64,000 bases of DNA, taken from assembly GCF_003634455.1 (NCBI RefSeq), contig NZ_RBLC01000001.1, forward strand, positions 62,001 to 126,000, given 5' to 3'. The notes beneath the pieces are model-generated. The model searched no databases, was not told where the DNA came from, and saw only the letters and a program-made list of their open reading frames with translations. Position numbers and translations under genes: made by a program. The DNA is from Flavobacterium endophyticum. GTDB taxonomy: Bacteria; Bacteroidota; Bacteroidia; Flavobacteriales; Flavobacteriaceae. Positions 24,453 through 33,274 of the stretch are shown here, piece by piece (the first letter of the stretch is position 1; the number at the start of each line of letters is the position of its first letter).

Positions 24453-24920
24453 TTATTCTCTTGAAGCATATTGGACGATATCAATCCCTACTCCATTCGG
24501 GTCTTCGATGGCAAAGTGCCTGTCGCCCCAGGGCTCGTCTCTCAGGTCGATCTTGATAGCGATGCCTTTCTTTTTTAATTCTTCATACCGGCTGTCGACG
24601 TTTTCGACTTCGATGGTCAGGTACATCCCGTCGCCCAAAAAAGGCTTGTGGAATAACGGCTGCTGCGAAGGATGATTCGGCAATAGAAAGCTGATCTCTG
24701 CTTCATGGTTGGGCGTGTGCATAAGCAGGTAAAATTCATTTTCGAAGGTGACTCCAAATCCTAGGACATCGGTATAGAATGCCTTGCTTTCGGATAGCTT
24801 GTTTGTTACAATTCCTGCGTTTAGTTTCATGGGTTTTTCGGTTTTAACGGTTAGACTTTTTTGAGCATAAAAATGTGCTGATGTGCCAGCCAACAATAAA
24901 ATTAATAGTGCTTTTTTCAT
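24453..24920 (-). CDS. Exported VOC-superfamily (glyoxalase-like) protein
   Basis: 155 residues. A signal peptide (MKKALLILLLAGTSAHFYAQ) is unusual for a VOC protein and points to the periplasm. The VOC fold is seen in NAGIVTNKLSESKAFYTDVLGFGVTFENEFYLLMHT and the C-terminal GDRHFAIEDPNGVGIDIVQYA with a metal-ligand-like Glu. The usual member binds a metal and a small substrate such as a glutathione adduct or antibiotic. The first ligand His/Gln is replaced by Asn (NAGIV), so activity is uncertain. An upstream AraC gene on the same strand is 68 bases away. Confidence 0.82.
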   Translation of the reverse strand: MKKALLILLLAGTSAHFYAQKSLTVKTEKPMKLNAGIVTNKLSESKAFYTDVLGFGVTFENEFYLLMHTPNHEAEISFLLPNHPSQQPLFHKPFLGDGMYLTIEVENVDSRYEELKKKGIAIKIDLRDEPWGDRHFAIEDPNGVGIDIVQYASRE

Positions 24921-24988
24921 AATGTTGCTTTTTTACATTACAAATTTCTCAAAACACGATTGGATTAGATTGTAAAAAATAGACATAA

Positions 24989-25792
24989 TTACCTTCCGAA
25001 GGCTTTGCTCGGCGTCACGCCATAAAAGTTTTTAAAGTCTTTGATAAAATGGGATTGATCGTAATAACCTACGTCATAAAACAGCTTGTTCTCCCTAAGG
25101 CTCTGGCTGGAAGGCTTGGCTTTTAATATATTTTGGAATCTCACGACCTGGCTGAAGGTCTTGGCACTGGTCCCGACATAAAAATCAAACAGCCTATGGA
25201 GCTGCCTCGGACTGATTCCCGTATCCAAGCCATTTTTGATGTCGACCACGCCATAATTTTTAAGGATAATCTGGATGGCATCGTAGAGCCTGTTATCATA
25301 ATTCAAGCTGACTTTTTGCAAGTGGCCTATAAAAAAGGAATCTAGCACATCTGTAATCCTGCTAAAATCCATAGCGGCGTCGAACCGGCTTCTGATAAAC
25401 GCGGCAACTTCGGGCAGGACCAATTCTAATTCTTGGGAACGGTTGCTCAGTTCAAAGGCTGGGACTGAAAATAATTGCGTGAACATGGTCGGCAGAAATC
25501 GAATGCCGATATAATGAAAGTTTTTGTCGAGAATAAATTCGGTGTATTTTTTGCAAAAGCCCATGACAAAGTTTTCTTCGGGCCTGTGCAGCTCAAAAAA
25601 GATATCAATACAGCCGTCGGCCACAACCCGATAGACGAATTCGTTTTCTAGCGGTGCATTTGTCTTTAATTGCCAATAGCAGTAAATAGTATCCTGCAAT
25701 GCCAGACTTGGAGCCTTATCTTGATAGAGCACTTCAAGATTATAAGGCGTAACCGTAGGCTGCAAAGGCGTGAATAGCTCTCTTATTCTCAT
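24989..25792 (-). CDS. AraC-family transcriptional regulator
   Basis: 267 residues. The N-terminal half (residues 1-150) is of the DUF6597 type (YCYWQLKTNAPLENEFVYRVVADGCIDIFF). The C-terminal AraC DNA-binding region spans about 170-265, with VDIKNGLDTGISPRQLHRLFDFYVGTSAKTF and FYDVGYYDQSHFIKDFKNFYGVTP. It is followed on the same strand by the exported VOC gene, which may be its target. Confidence 0.88.
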   Translation of the reverse strand: MRIRELFTPLQPTVTPYNLEVLYQDKAPSLALQDTIYCYWQLKTNAPLENEFVYRVVADGCIDIFFELHRPEENFVMGFCKKYTEFILDKNFHYIGIRFLPTMFTQLFSVPAFELSNRSQELELVLPEVAAFIRSRFDAAMDFSRITDVLDSFFIGHLQKVSLNYDNRLYDAIQIILKNYGVVDIKNGLDTGISPRQLHRLFDFYVGTSAKTFSQVVRFQNILKAKPSSQSLRENKLFYDVGYYDQSHFIKDFKNFYGVTPSKAFGR

Positions 25793-25935
25793 TCATTAAT
25801 TATAAGGATTATACAAATTTAAAATTATTTTATTGCTGCTCTAGGAAATCTATAGCCTGAAACCGCATTTAGGTGCCGGATAAAAAGCAACGGAAGTTAT
25901 CAAAAGATAATTATTCTGTTAAAAAAACAAATTAC

Positions 25936-25968
25936 TATGCATGCATAATATTTTATTTTGTACATTTG
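25936..25968 (+). promoter_or_regulatory. MarR promoter with palindromic operator
   Basis: A perfect 12-bp palindrome TATGCATGCATA (25936-25947) lies just upstream of a TACATTTG -7 box (25961-25968). The predicted start site near 25975 lies before the ATG at 25985 and after the ATG at 25958, which decides the MarR start. MarR proteins often bind such palindromes in their own promoter, so autoregulation is likely. Confidence 0.7.
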
Positions 25969-25984
25969 GAATAAGCTAATACTT

Positions 25985-26458
25985 ATGAAAGACAAAACTA
26001 TAGACTATATTTTGAGAGCGACATGGCAAGCGGTCTCACGCATGTATAATGAAGAAGCCGCCAAATACGGCGCAACTATGGCTACAGGATTCGCGTTATT
26101 GAGCCTTGATAAAGACAAAGGGTCGCCTTCGACCACGCTAGGACCTAAAATGGGAATGGAAGCTACCAGCCTTACCAGAACCTTGAAATCGATGGAAGAC
26201 AAAGGATTGATTACACGCAAGAAAAATCCAGTTGATGGACGCGGCGTGCTGATACACCTTACCAAATTCGGAAAAGAAAAAAGAGAGCTCTCTAAAAATA
26301 CCGTACTGAAATTTAATGAGACCATCCGAGAGCACATCTCCGAAGAAAAGCTGCAGCACTTTATTGAGGTAGCAGAAACCATCAACAATCTCATTGCAGA
26401 CAAGCATATCTTTTTGGATATCGAAGAAGAAAAACAGATACAAACAACAAACAAATAA
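25985..26458 (+). CDS. MarR-family regulator of the fad operon
   Basis: 157 residues from the ATG at 25985. The winged helix is visible in MATGFALLSLDKDKGSPSTTLGPKMGMEATSLTRTLKSMEDKGLI, then the wing RKKNPVDGRGVLIHLTKFG, flanked by helices for dimerisation. The 3-hydroxyacyl-CoA dehydrogenase gene starts 9 bases after the stop, so the regulator leads the beta-oxidation operon and probably responds to acyl-CoA or fatty acid. The ligand is inferred from context. Confidence 0.9.
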   Translation: MKDKTIDYILRATWQAVSRMYNEEAAKYGATMATGFALLSLDKDKGSPSTTLGPKMGMEATSLTRTLKSMEDKGLITRKKNPVDGRGVLIHLTKFGKEKRELSKNTVLKFNETIREHISEEKLQHFIEVAETINNLIADKHIFLDIEEEKQIQTTNK

Positions 26459-26467
26459 TATAAAGGA

Positions 26468-28858
26468 ATGAAACGACTCATTAAAAAAGTTGCTGTCATT
26501 GGTTCGGGAATCATGGGATCGGGCATTGCCTGCCATTTCGCAAATATCGGCGTAGAAGTACTGCTGCTCGATATTGTGCCTCGTGAATTGACCGAAGCAG
26601 AACAGAAAAAAGGCCTGACGCTTGAAAGCAAAGTGGTCAGAAACCGAGTAGTAAACGAACATTTGGCGAATGCGTTAAAATCAAAGCCCTCTCCTATCTA
26701 CAGCTTGAAATTTGCTGACAGAATCAAGACAGGGAATACGACCGACGATTTGTCTAAAATAGTAGAAGCCGACTGGATTATTGAAGTCGTGGTCGAAAGG
26801 CTCGACATCAAAAAGCAGGTTTTTGAGCAGATTGAAAAATTCAGGAAGCCGGGTACTTTAATTACTTCAAATACCTCGGGAATTCCGATTCACTTTATGA
26901 GCGAAGGAAGAAGCGAAGATTTCCAGAAACATTTCTGCGGAACGCACTTCTTTAACCCTGCACGATATTTAAAACTCTTTGAAATTATTCCGGGACCAAA
27001 AACTTCGACAGAGGTATTGGATTTCTTGAATGAATATGGCGAAAAGTTCTTGGGCAAGACATCGGTCATTGCAAAAGACACGCCTGCATTTATCGGAAAC
27101 CGTATCGGTATCTTCGGAATCATGAGCATGTTCCATCAAGTAAAAGAATTGGGACTTACTATAGAAGAAGTCGATAAATTGACCGGACCGGTTATCGGCC
27201 GACCAAAATCGGCAACCTTCAGGACAGTAGATGTTGTTGGATTGGACACACTGGTGCACGTAGCCAACGGATTGTATGAAGGCGTTCCGAACGACGAAGC
27301 ACACGAACTGTTCAAGCTGCCAGAATTCATCAGCAAGATGATGGAAAACAAATGGTTAGGAAGCAAGACAGGCCAAGGATTCTACAAAAAAGTAGACAAA
27401 GACATCCTGTCGCTTGACCTCGATACGCTAGAATACAGAGCGCCGAAGAAAGCTTCTTTCGCAACATTGGAGCTCACAAAGACCATAGACAAGCCGATTG
27501 ATCGTTTCAAGGTTTTGGTTAAAGGAACGGACAAAGCGGGAGAATTTTACAGAAAAAACTTTTCTGGCATGTTTTCATATGTTGCCAACAGGGTACCAGA
27601 AATCACCGAAGATTTTTATAAGATAGACGATGCCATGAAAGCCGGCTTCGGATGGGAAAACGGACCGTTTGAAATCTGGGATGCGATTGGCGTTGAAAAA
27701 GGAATCGAATTGATGAAAGCCGAAGGCTATGAACCTGCTGCTTGGGTTACGGAAATGCTGGCATCTGGCAACAAATCTTTCTATACTATAAAAGACGGGG
27801 CTACTTATTTTTATGACAGGGCTTCGAAATCACAGAAAAAAGTACCGGGACAGGATGCGTTTATCATCCTTAACAACATACGCGAAAGCAAAAAAGTATG
27901 GAGCAACAGCGGCGCCGTAATCCATGATTTGGGCGATGGAATCTTAAATCTGGAGTTCCAATCAAAAATGAATACTATCGGAGGCGATGTGCTGCAAGGC
28001 ATCAACAAAGCCATCGATTTAGCTGAAAAAGAATACTCCGGTTTGGTTATTGGAAACCAAGGCGCTAATTTTTCTGTCGGCGCGAACATCGGAATGATTT
28101 TCATGATGGCCGTCGAGCAGGAATATGACGAGCTTAATATGGCCATCAAACTGTTCCAAGACACGATGATGCGCGTGCGCTACTCCGGAATTCCTGTGGT
28201 AGTCGCTCCGCACGGAATGACCCTAGGCGGTGGCTGCGAAATGAGCATGCATGCCGACAAAGTAGTTGCAGCAGCAGAAACGTATATCGGTTTGGTGGAA
28301 TTTGGCGTTGGGGTTATCCCTGGCGGTGGCGGTTCGAAAGAAATGGCACTCAGGGCATCCGACTTGTTCCGCAAAAATGACGTGGAGTTAAACGTATTGC
28401 AGGAATATTTCTTGACAGTAGCGATGGCAAAAGTATCGACTTCTGCTTACGAAGCGTACGACTTGGGCATCTTGCAGCATGGAAAAGACGTCGTAGTCGT
28501 CAACAGAGACCGTCAGATTGCAGAAGCTAAAAAACATGCCTTATTGTTAGCAGAAGCCGGATATACGCAGCCTGTGAGAAGAAAAGACGTCAAAGTCTTA
28601 GGCAAACAAGCCTTGGGAATGTTCTTGGTAGGAACCGACAGCATGGAAGCCGGACACTACATCTCCGAGCACGACAAGAAAATCGCAAACAAGTTGGCTT
28701 ATGTAATGGCGGGCGGCGATTTATCGGAACCAACCTTGGTCACAGAACAATATTTACTGGACATTGAAAGAGAAGCCTTTTTGTCATTATGTACAGAAAG
28801 AAAGACATTGGAGAGAATCCAGTTCATGCTGACTAAAGGGAAACCATTGAGAAACTAA
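26468..28858 (+). CDS. 3-Hydroxyacyl-CoA dehydrogenase / enoyl-CoA hydratase fusion
   Basis: 796 residues carrying two steps of fatty acid beta-oxidation. The dehydrogenase comes first: NAD motif VIGSGIMGSGIACHFANIG (residues 10-28), SNTSGIPI and HFFNPARYLKLFEIIPG, then KDTPAFIGNRIG. A second helical dehydrogenase domain follows to about 430. The hydratase is C-terminal (about 480-700), with GANFSVGANIGM, PHGMTLGGGCEMSMHADKV and GLVEFGVGVIPGGGGSKEMALR, including the catalytic Glu region. This order is the FadN type of Bacillus, opposite to E. coli FadB. The thiolase follows after 23 bases. Confidence 0.93.
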   Translation: MKRLIKKVAVIGSGIMGSGIACHFANIGVEVLLLDIVPRELTEAEQKKGLTLESKVVRNRVVNEHLANALKSKPSPIYSLKFADRIKTGNTTDDLSKIVEADWIIEVVVERLDIKKQVFEQIEKFRKPGTLITSNTSGIPIHFMSEGRSEDFQKHFCGTHFFNPARYLKLFEIIPGPKTSTEVLDFLNEYGEKFLGKTSVIAKDTPAFIGNRIGIFGIMSMFHQVKELGLTIEEVDKLTGPVIGRPKSATFRTVDVVGLDTLVHVANGLYEGVPNDEAHELFKLPEFISKMMENKWLGSKTGQGFYKKVDKDILSLDLDTLEYRAPKKASFATLELTKTIDKPIDRFKVLVKGTDKAGEFYRKNFSGMFSYVANRVPEITEDFYKIDDAMKAGFGWENGPFEIWDAIGVEKGIELMKAEGYEPAAWVTEMLASGNKSFYTIKDGATYFYDRASKSQKKVPGQDAFIILNNIRESKKVWSNSGAVIHDLGDGILNLEFQSKMNTIGGDVLQGINKAIDLAEKEYSGLVIGNQGANFSVGANIGMIFMMAVEQEYDELNMAIKLFQDTMMRVRYSGIPVVVAPHGMTLGGGCEMSMHADKVVAAAETYIGLVEFGVGVIPGGGGSKEMALRASDLFRKNDVELNVLQEYFLTVAMAKVSTSAYEAYDLGILQHGKDVVVVNRDRQIAEAKKHALLLAEAGYTQPVRRKDVKVLGKQALGMFLVGTDSMEAGHYISEHDKKIANKLAYVMAGGDLSEPTLVTEQYLLDIEREAFLSLCTERKTLERIQFMLTKGKPLRN

Positions 28859-28881
28859 TCGAGACATTAAAGAAACTAGAA

Positions 28882-30063
28882 ATGAAAACAGCATATATAG
28901 TAAAAGCATACCGCACAGCCGTCGGAAAAGCCCCAAAAGGAGTCTTCCGCTTCAAGCGTCCTGACGAGCTAGCCGCAGAAACCATCCAGTACATGATGAA
29001 TGAGCTGCCTGATTTCGACAAAAAACGAATCGACGATGTCATGGTCGGAAATGCCATGCCGGAAGCCGAGCAAGGACTAAACGTAGCCCGTTTGATTTCC
29101 CTGATGGGACTAAAAATAGACGATGTTCCGGGAGTGACCGTAAACCGTTACTGCGCTTCGGGATTGGAAACTATCGGAATGGCGACTGCAAAAATCCAGT
29201 CGGGAATGGCCGATTGTATTATTGCCGGTGGTGCCGAAAGCATGAGCTTTATCCCAATGGGAGGTTACAAACCTACTCCAGATTATGCCGTTGCCAAAGA
29301 AGGGCACGAAGATTACTACTGGGGAATGGGACTGACAGCTGAAGCAGTTGCTAAGCAATTCAAGGTCTCTCGTGAAGATCAAGATTTGTTCGGTTACAAT
29401 TCGCACCAAAAAGCATTGAAAGCACAGGCAGAAGGCAAATTTGACAAGCAGATCGTTCCTATCACCATCGACCAGATTTTTGTAGATGAAAACGGAAAGA
29501 AAGCTACCAAATCGTATACGGTTACCAAAGACGAAGGCCCAAGAGCCGACACCTCATTGGAAGCCTTAGGAAAGCTAAAACCTGTTTTTGCTGCTGACGG
29601 AAGCGTTACGGCAGGAACCTCATCGCAAATGAGCGACGGTGCCGCATTCGTAATGGTCATGTCGGAAGAATTGGTAAAAGAGTTAAACCTGGAGCCAATC
29701 GCAAGACTAGTAAGCTATGCCGCGGCAGGTGTTGAGCCAAGAATCATGGGAATCGGTCCCGTAAAAGCCATTCCAAAAGCATTAAAGCAAGCGGGAATGT
29801 CGCTGAACGATATCGAATTAATCGAATTAAACGAAGCTTTTGCATCACAGTCATTGGCCGTTATCCGTGAATTGGGCATCAATCCGGATATCGTAAACGT
29901 AAATGGAGGCGCAATTGCATTAGGACACCCGCTGGGTTGTACCGGAGCTAAGCTTTCCGTGCAATTATTTGATGAAATGAAACGAAGAGGCAACAAATAC
30001 GGTATCGTAACTATGTGTGTAGGTACTGGACAAGGAGCTGCTGGGATTTACGAAATACTATAA
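28882..30063 (+). CDS. fadA: Acetyl-CoA acyltransferase (3-ketoacyl-CoA thiolase)
   Basis: 393 residues. Thiolase catalytic residues are all visible: Cys91 in NRYCASGLE, His349 in [13 protein letters not shown], and Cys379 in [11 protein letters not shown]. It cleaves 3-ketoacyl-CoA to acetyl-CoA and a shortened acyl-CoA in the last step of beta-oxidation. It lies 23 bases downstream of the dehydrogenase/hydratase and upstream of an acyl-CoA dehydrogenase, so all steps of the cycle are encoded together. Confidence 0.94.
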   Translation: MKTAYIVKAYRTAVGKAPKGVFRFKRPDELAAETIQYMMNELPDFDKKRIDDVMVGNAMPEAEQGLNVARLISLMGLKIDDVPGVTVNRYCASGLETIGMATAKIQSGMADCIIAGGAESMSFIPMGGYKPTPDYAVAKEGHEDYYWGMGLTAEAVAKQFKVSREDQDLFGYNSHQKALKAQAEGKFDKQIVPITIDQIFVDENGKKATKSYTVTKDEGPRADTSLEALGKLKPVFAADGSVTAGTSSQMSDGAAFVMVMSEELVKELNLEPIARLVSYAAAGVEPRIMGIGPVKAIPKALKQAGMSLNDIELIELNEAFASQSLAVIRELGINPDIVNVNGGAIALGHPLGCTGAKLSVQLFDEMKRRGNKYGIVTMCVGTGQGAAGIYEIL

Positions 30064-30250
30064 ATAGTTGAAAGCGGATAGTGGATAGTGGATAAGTGGA
30101 TATGAGACATCATTTTAAAAAATTTAGAATTTAGGAGATTATATGGATTTTCAAAATTCTTTGCAATCCTCTTCTCTATAAACTATCCTCTATCAACTAT
30201 AAACTATGCTCTATTATCTTAAAAAACTCTAACAAAAAACAGAAAAAACA
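30064..30250. repeat. Spacer with degenerate GGATAGT / ACTATCC repeats
   Basis: The spacer between thiolase and acyl-CoA dehydrogenase contains GGATAGT units in direct repeat (about 30073-30105), with complementary CTATAAACTATCC and TCAACTATAAACTATG units 70-100 bases later. It could fold into an imperfect hairpin or be a dispersed repeat. No gene is seen. Confidence 0.55.
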
Positions 30251-32056
30251 ATGGCAGATACAATCGAAAAAGACGTTACCCGTGGCGGGCAGTTTTTGGT
30301 AAAAGAAACAAAAAGCGAAGACATTTTTACTCCGGAAGATTTTTCGGAGGAACAGTTGATGATGAAGCAAACGGTAAAAGAATTCGTAGATAAAGAAATC
30401 TGGCCGAACAAAAATCGCTTTGAGAATAAGGATTATGCCTTTACAGAAGAATGCATGCGCAAAGCTGGAGAACTAGGACTTCTTGGCGTTGCTGTTCCTG
30501 AAGAATACGGCGGTTTAGGAATGGGATTCGTTTCTACCATGCTGGTTTGCGACTACATTTCGGGCGCTACAGGATCGTTTTCTACGGCATTTGGGGCGCA
30601 TACCGGAATCGGAACCATGCCGATTACTTTATACGGAACCGAAGAACAAAAGAAAAAATACGTACCAAAATTAGCTTCTGGCGAATGGTTTGGCTCGTAT
30701 TGCCTGACCGAACCTGGAGCGGGATCGGACGCCAATTCTGGAAAAACCAAAGCAGTTTTGTCTGAAGATGGCACACATTACAAAATCACAGGTCAAAAAA
30801 TGTGGATTTCTAATGCGGGATTCTGTAGTCTTTTCATCGTATTTGCTAGAATCGGCGACGATAAAAACATCACCGGATTCATTGTAGAAAATGATCCGAA
30901 TAACGGAATCTCAATGAACGAGGAAGAACATAAATTAGGCATCCGTGCCTCCTCTACCCGTCAGGTTTTCTTTAACGAGACAAAAGTTCCTGTAGAGAAC
31001 ATGCTTTCAGAAAGAGGAAACGGCTTTAAGATTGCTATGAATGCCTTGAATGTGGGCCGTATCAAATTAGGCGCTGCCTGTCTTGATGCCCAAAGGAGAG
31101 TGACTTCGGGAGCTGTAAAATATGCGAACGAAAGAATCCAGTTCAATACGCCAATTGCAAACTTTGGGGCCATTCGCTCTAAATTAGCAGAAATGGCTAC
31201 GTCTTGCTATGCAGGAGAAAGCGCTTCCTATCGCGCTGGAAAATCCATTGAAGACCGAATTAATGCACGTGTTGCCGAAGGCGTTTCTCACCAAGAAGCA
31301 GAATTGAAAGGAGTTGAGGAATTCGCTATCGAATGTTCTATCTTGAAAGTAGCTATTTCAGAAGACGTACAAAATTGTTCAGACGAAGGAATACAGATTC
31401 TTGGAGGAATGGGATTCTCTGAAGACACACCAATGGAAAGTGCCTGGAGAGATGCGAGAATCGCAAGAATCTATGAAGGAACGAATGAAATCAATAGAAT
31501 GCTTTCTGTCGGAATGCTTGTCAAAAAGGCAATGAAGGGCCATGTGGATTTGCTTGGACCTGCTATGAAAGTGGCTGAAGAATTGATGGGAATTCCTGAT
31601 TTCAATACACCTGACTATTCTGAGTTATTCGCTGAAGAAAAAGAACTGATCGCCAAATTGAAAAAAGCATTTTTGATGGTAGCTGGAAGCGCCGTACAAA
31701 AATACGGTCCGGATTTAGATGCACACCAGCAATTGCTGATGGCTGCGTCCGATATCTTGATTGAGATCTATATGGCCGAATCTACCATCTTAAGAACCGA
31801 AAAGCTGGCAAAATCAAAAGGTGCCGAAAATGTAAAAGAACAGATTGCGATGGCGCAATTGTACTTATACAAAGCTGTAGATATTGTAAATGCCAAAGGA
31901 AAAGAAGGTATCGCTTCTTTTACAGAAGGCGACGAGCAACGAATGATGCTGATGGGATTAAGACGTTTCACGAAATACACCAATCTACCAAATGTGGTTG
32001 CCTTGCGTGAAACTATTGCTTCAAAGTTAATTGAAGAAAACCAATATTGTTTTTAG
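30251..32056 (+). CDS. Acyl-CoA dehydrogenase
   Basis: 601 residues, the first oxidative step of beta-oxidation with FAD. Motifs are present: FSEEQLMMKQTVKEFVDKEIWP near 40, YCLTEPGAGSDANSGKTKA, KMWISNAGF, LGIRASSTRQVFFNETKVP, and QILGGMGFSEDTPMESAWRDARIARIYEGTNEINR near 390-425. The C-terminal extension of about 170 residues resembles the longer VLCAD/ACAD9-like forms. A 187-base spacer with repeats separates it from the thiolase, so it may be read through or have its own promoter. A strong terminator follows. Confidence 0.94.
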   Translation: MADTIEKDVTRGGQFLVKETKSEDIFTPEDFSEEQLMMKQTVKEFVDKEIWPNKNRFENKDYAFTEECMRKAGELGLLGVAVPEEYGGLGMGFVSTMLVCDYISGATGSFSTAFGAHTGIGTMPITLYGTEEQKKKYVPKLASGEWFGSYCLTEPGAGSDANSGKTKAVLSEDGTHYKITGQKMWISNAGFCSLFIVFARIGDDKNITGFIVENDPNNGISMNEEEHKLGIRASSTRQVFFNETKVPVENMLSERGNGFKIAMNALNVGRIKLGAACLDAQRRVTSGAVKYANERIQFNTPIANFGAIRSKLAEMATSCYAGESASYRAGKSIEDRINARVAEGVSHQEAELKGVEEFAIECSILKVAISEDVQNCSDEGIQILGGMGFSEDTPMESAWRDARIARIYEGTNEINRMLSVGMLVKKAMKGHVDLLGPAMKVAEELMGIPDFNTPDYSELFAEEKELIAKLKKAFLMVAGSAVQKYGPDLDAHQQLLMAASDILIEIYMAESTILRTEKLAKSKGAENVKEQIAMAQLYLYKAVDIVNAKGKEGIASFTEGDEQRMMLMGLRRFTKYTNLPNVVALRETIASKLIEENQYCF

Positions 32057-32080
32057 TTAAGTTTAAATAGTTGGTCAATG

Positions 32081-32119
32081 AAAAAGCCGCCACAATAAAT
32101 TGCGGCGGCTTTTGTTTTT
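32081..32119 (+). terminator. Intrinsic terminator after acyl-CoA dehydrogenase
   Basis: Inverted repeat AAAAGCCGCC ... GGCGGCTTTT, extended by CAAT/ATTG, followed by a T-rich stretch. Confidence 0.85.
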
Positions 32120-32141
32120 GCTTTTGGCGGGATTAAATTTC

Positions 32142-32312
32142 TTATAAAGGCTTTCTCCCTTGAATAATTCTAAGCAAGATAATAATGACTGCGATCACTA
32201 ATAAAATGTGGATCAAGCCGCTGGTAGCAATTCCTGTTCCTAGCACTCCGAAGAATCCTAATGCCCAGATAATTACCAAAATAACTGCAATTGTATAAAG
32301 CAAATTTCCCAT
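32142..32312 (-). CDS. lmo0937-family small membrane protein (56 aa)
   Basis: A 56-residue peptide with two hydrophobic segments: LLYTIAVILVIIWALGFFG and IHILLVIAVIIILLRIIQG, ending in GRKPL. This is the lmo0937 (DUF5670) pattern. Members are often induced by envelope or general stress, but the molecular role is unknown. It is a tandem paralogue of the next gene upstream, with which it shares the start MGNLLYTIAVIL and the end QGRKPL. Confidence 0.85.
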   Translation of the reverse strand: MGNLLYTIAVILVIIWALGFFGVLGTGIATSGLIHILLVIAVIIILLRIIQGRKPL

Positions 32313-32352
32313 AATGTTTTGTTTTTTATTGGTTAGACTATTTGTTTATAAA

Positions 32353-32514
32353 TTATTCTAAAGGCTTTCTTCCTTGTATTACTCTTAAAAGTACGACAAT
32401 TATTGCAATTACAAGCAAAATATGAATAAGATTGCTAGTAACCATTCCTCCTAAAAAGCCTATGGCCCAGATAATTATCAGGATTACGGCGATTGTATAA
32501 AGTAGATTTCCCAT
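32353..32514 (-). CDS. lmo0937-family small membrane protein (53 aa)
   Basis: A 53-residue paralogue of the gene downstream, with segments LLYTIAVILIIIWAIGFLGG and LIHILLVIAIIVVLLRVIQG. The frame is open further upstream to 32595, but the ATG at 32514 (MGNLLYTIAV) is chosen because it gives the family N-terminus and matches the paralogue. It lies 37 bases after the DUF4142 gene on the same strand, so the three probably form a stress-related operon. Confidence 0.85.
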   Translation of the reverse strand: MGNLLYTIAVILIIIWAIGFLGGMVTSNLIHILLVIAIIVVLLRVIQGRKPLE

Positions 32515-32551
32515 GGTATATGAATTTGATTGATAACGATTTTTATAAGGC

Positions 32552-33145
32552 TTATTTTTTAGCAGTGGTGGTTTGCAACTGCTGGATGGCATCATGATGG
32601 CCTTTTAAAGCAACTACTTTTCCTTCAAGATAGGCTTTGATTTCTACATCTTGTGTTTTCTGTCCATCTTGCGTAAAATCTTCTATAGCTTCGTGATGGT
32701 CTTTATAAATACGGTCAAGGTATTCTTTGTCGAAGTTTTTGGCATCGACCTTGTTCAGACGGTCATATTCTTTTTGTCCGTCTTCCGTAATTGCGGAAGG
32801 AATTGATATCTGTTTTCCTTTGGCCAACGTCGCTAATTCATTAAAGGAATCGTTATGATGTTTCTCCATCATCTTTCCTAAATCTTTTACGGCTGTCGAA
32901 ACTCCTTTGGCTTGGGCTAATTTCCCGAGCTCTCTCTGCTGCAAGTCGAATTCAGCGGCATCGACAAGGATTTCTGCATCTTCTTCGGCTTTTTTGGTAT
33001 CGTCAAACTTGGTTTCGTTTTCTTCTTCTGCAACTTCTTTAGGGTCTTCTGTTTTTGGTTCGTTTTTACAGGATGTCATTCCAAAACTTAGTGCCAAGAC
33101 AGCCAAGCTTAGTATTGCTTTTCCAAAAATTGCGGGCTTTTTCAT
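32552..33145 (-). CDS. DUF4142 lipoprotein
   Basis: 197 residues. An N-terminal lipoprotein signal (LSLAVLALSFGMTSC) ends in a lipobox Cys, followed by an acidic linker and a helical bundle (about 60-195) with ferritin-like character: DAAEFDLQQRELGKLAQAKG, MMEKHHNDSFNEL, YKDHHEAIEDF and GHHDAIQQLQ. The regular His/Glu pairs suggest metal binding, which is inference. It heads a minus-strand cluster with two lmo0937-type peptides, a context typical of envelope stress. Confidence 0.87.
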   Translation of the reverse strand: MKKPAIFGKAILSLAVLALSFGMTSCKNEPKTEDPKEVAEEENETKFDDTKKAEEDAEILVDAAEFDLQQRELGKLAQAKGVSTAVKDLGKMMEKHHNDSFNELATLAKGKQISIPSAITEDGQKEYDRLNKVDAKNFDKEYLDRIYKDHHEAIEDFTQDGQKTQDVEIKAYLEGKVVALKGHHDAIQQLQTTTAKK

Positions 33146-33274
33146 AAGATATAGATTTTAGCTGGTTCATAAATAATTTTCAGTTTATCTAAATTACCCA
33201 ATAAAAAACCCATCCTACTTATACAATTAGTCTTTTATGTTATACGATTTTGCTGACACGAATTTTAGTATAAA

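Noticed and set aside
26005..26631. Minus-strand open frame of 208 codons over the marR/fad junction
   Set aside because: Rich in Ser/Phe/Leu typical of a reverse-strand shadow, and it would cross the start of two real genes.
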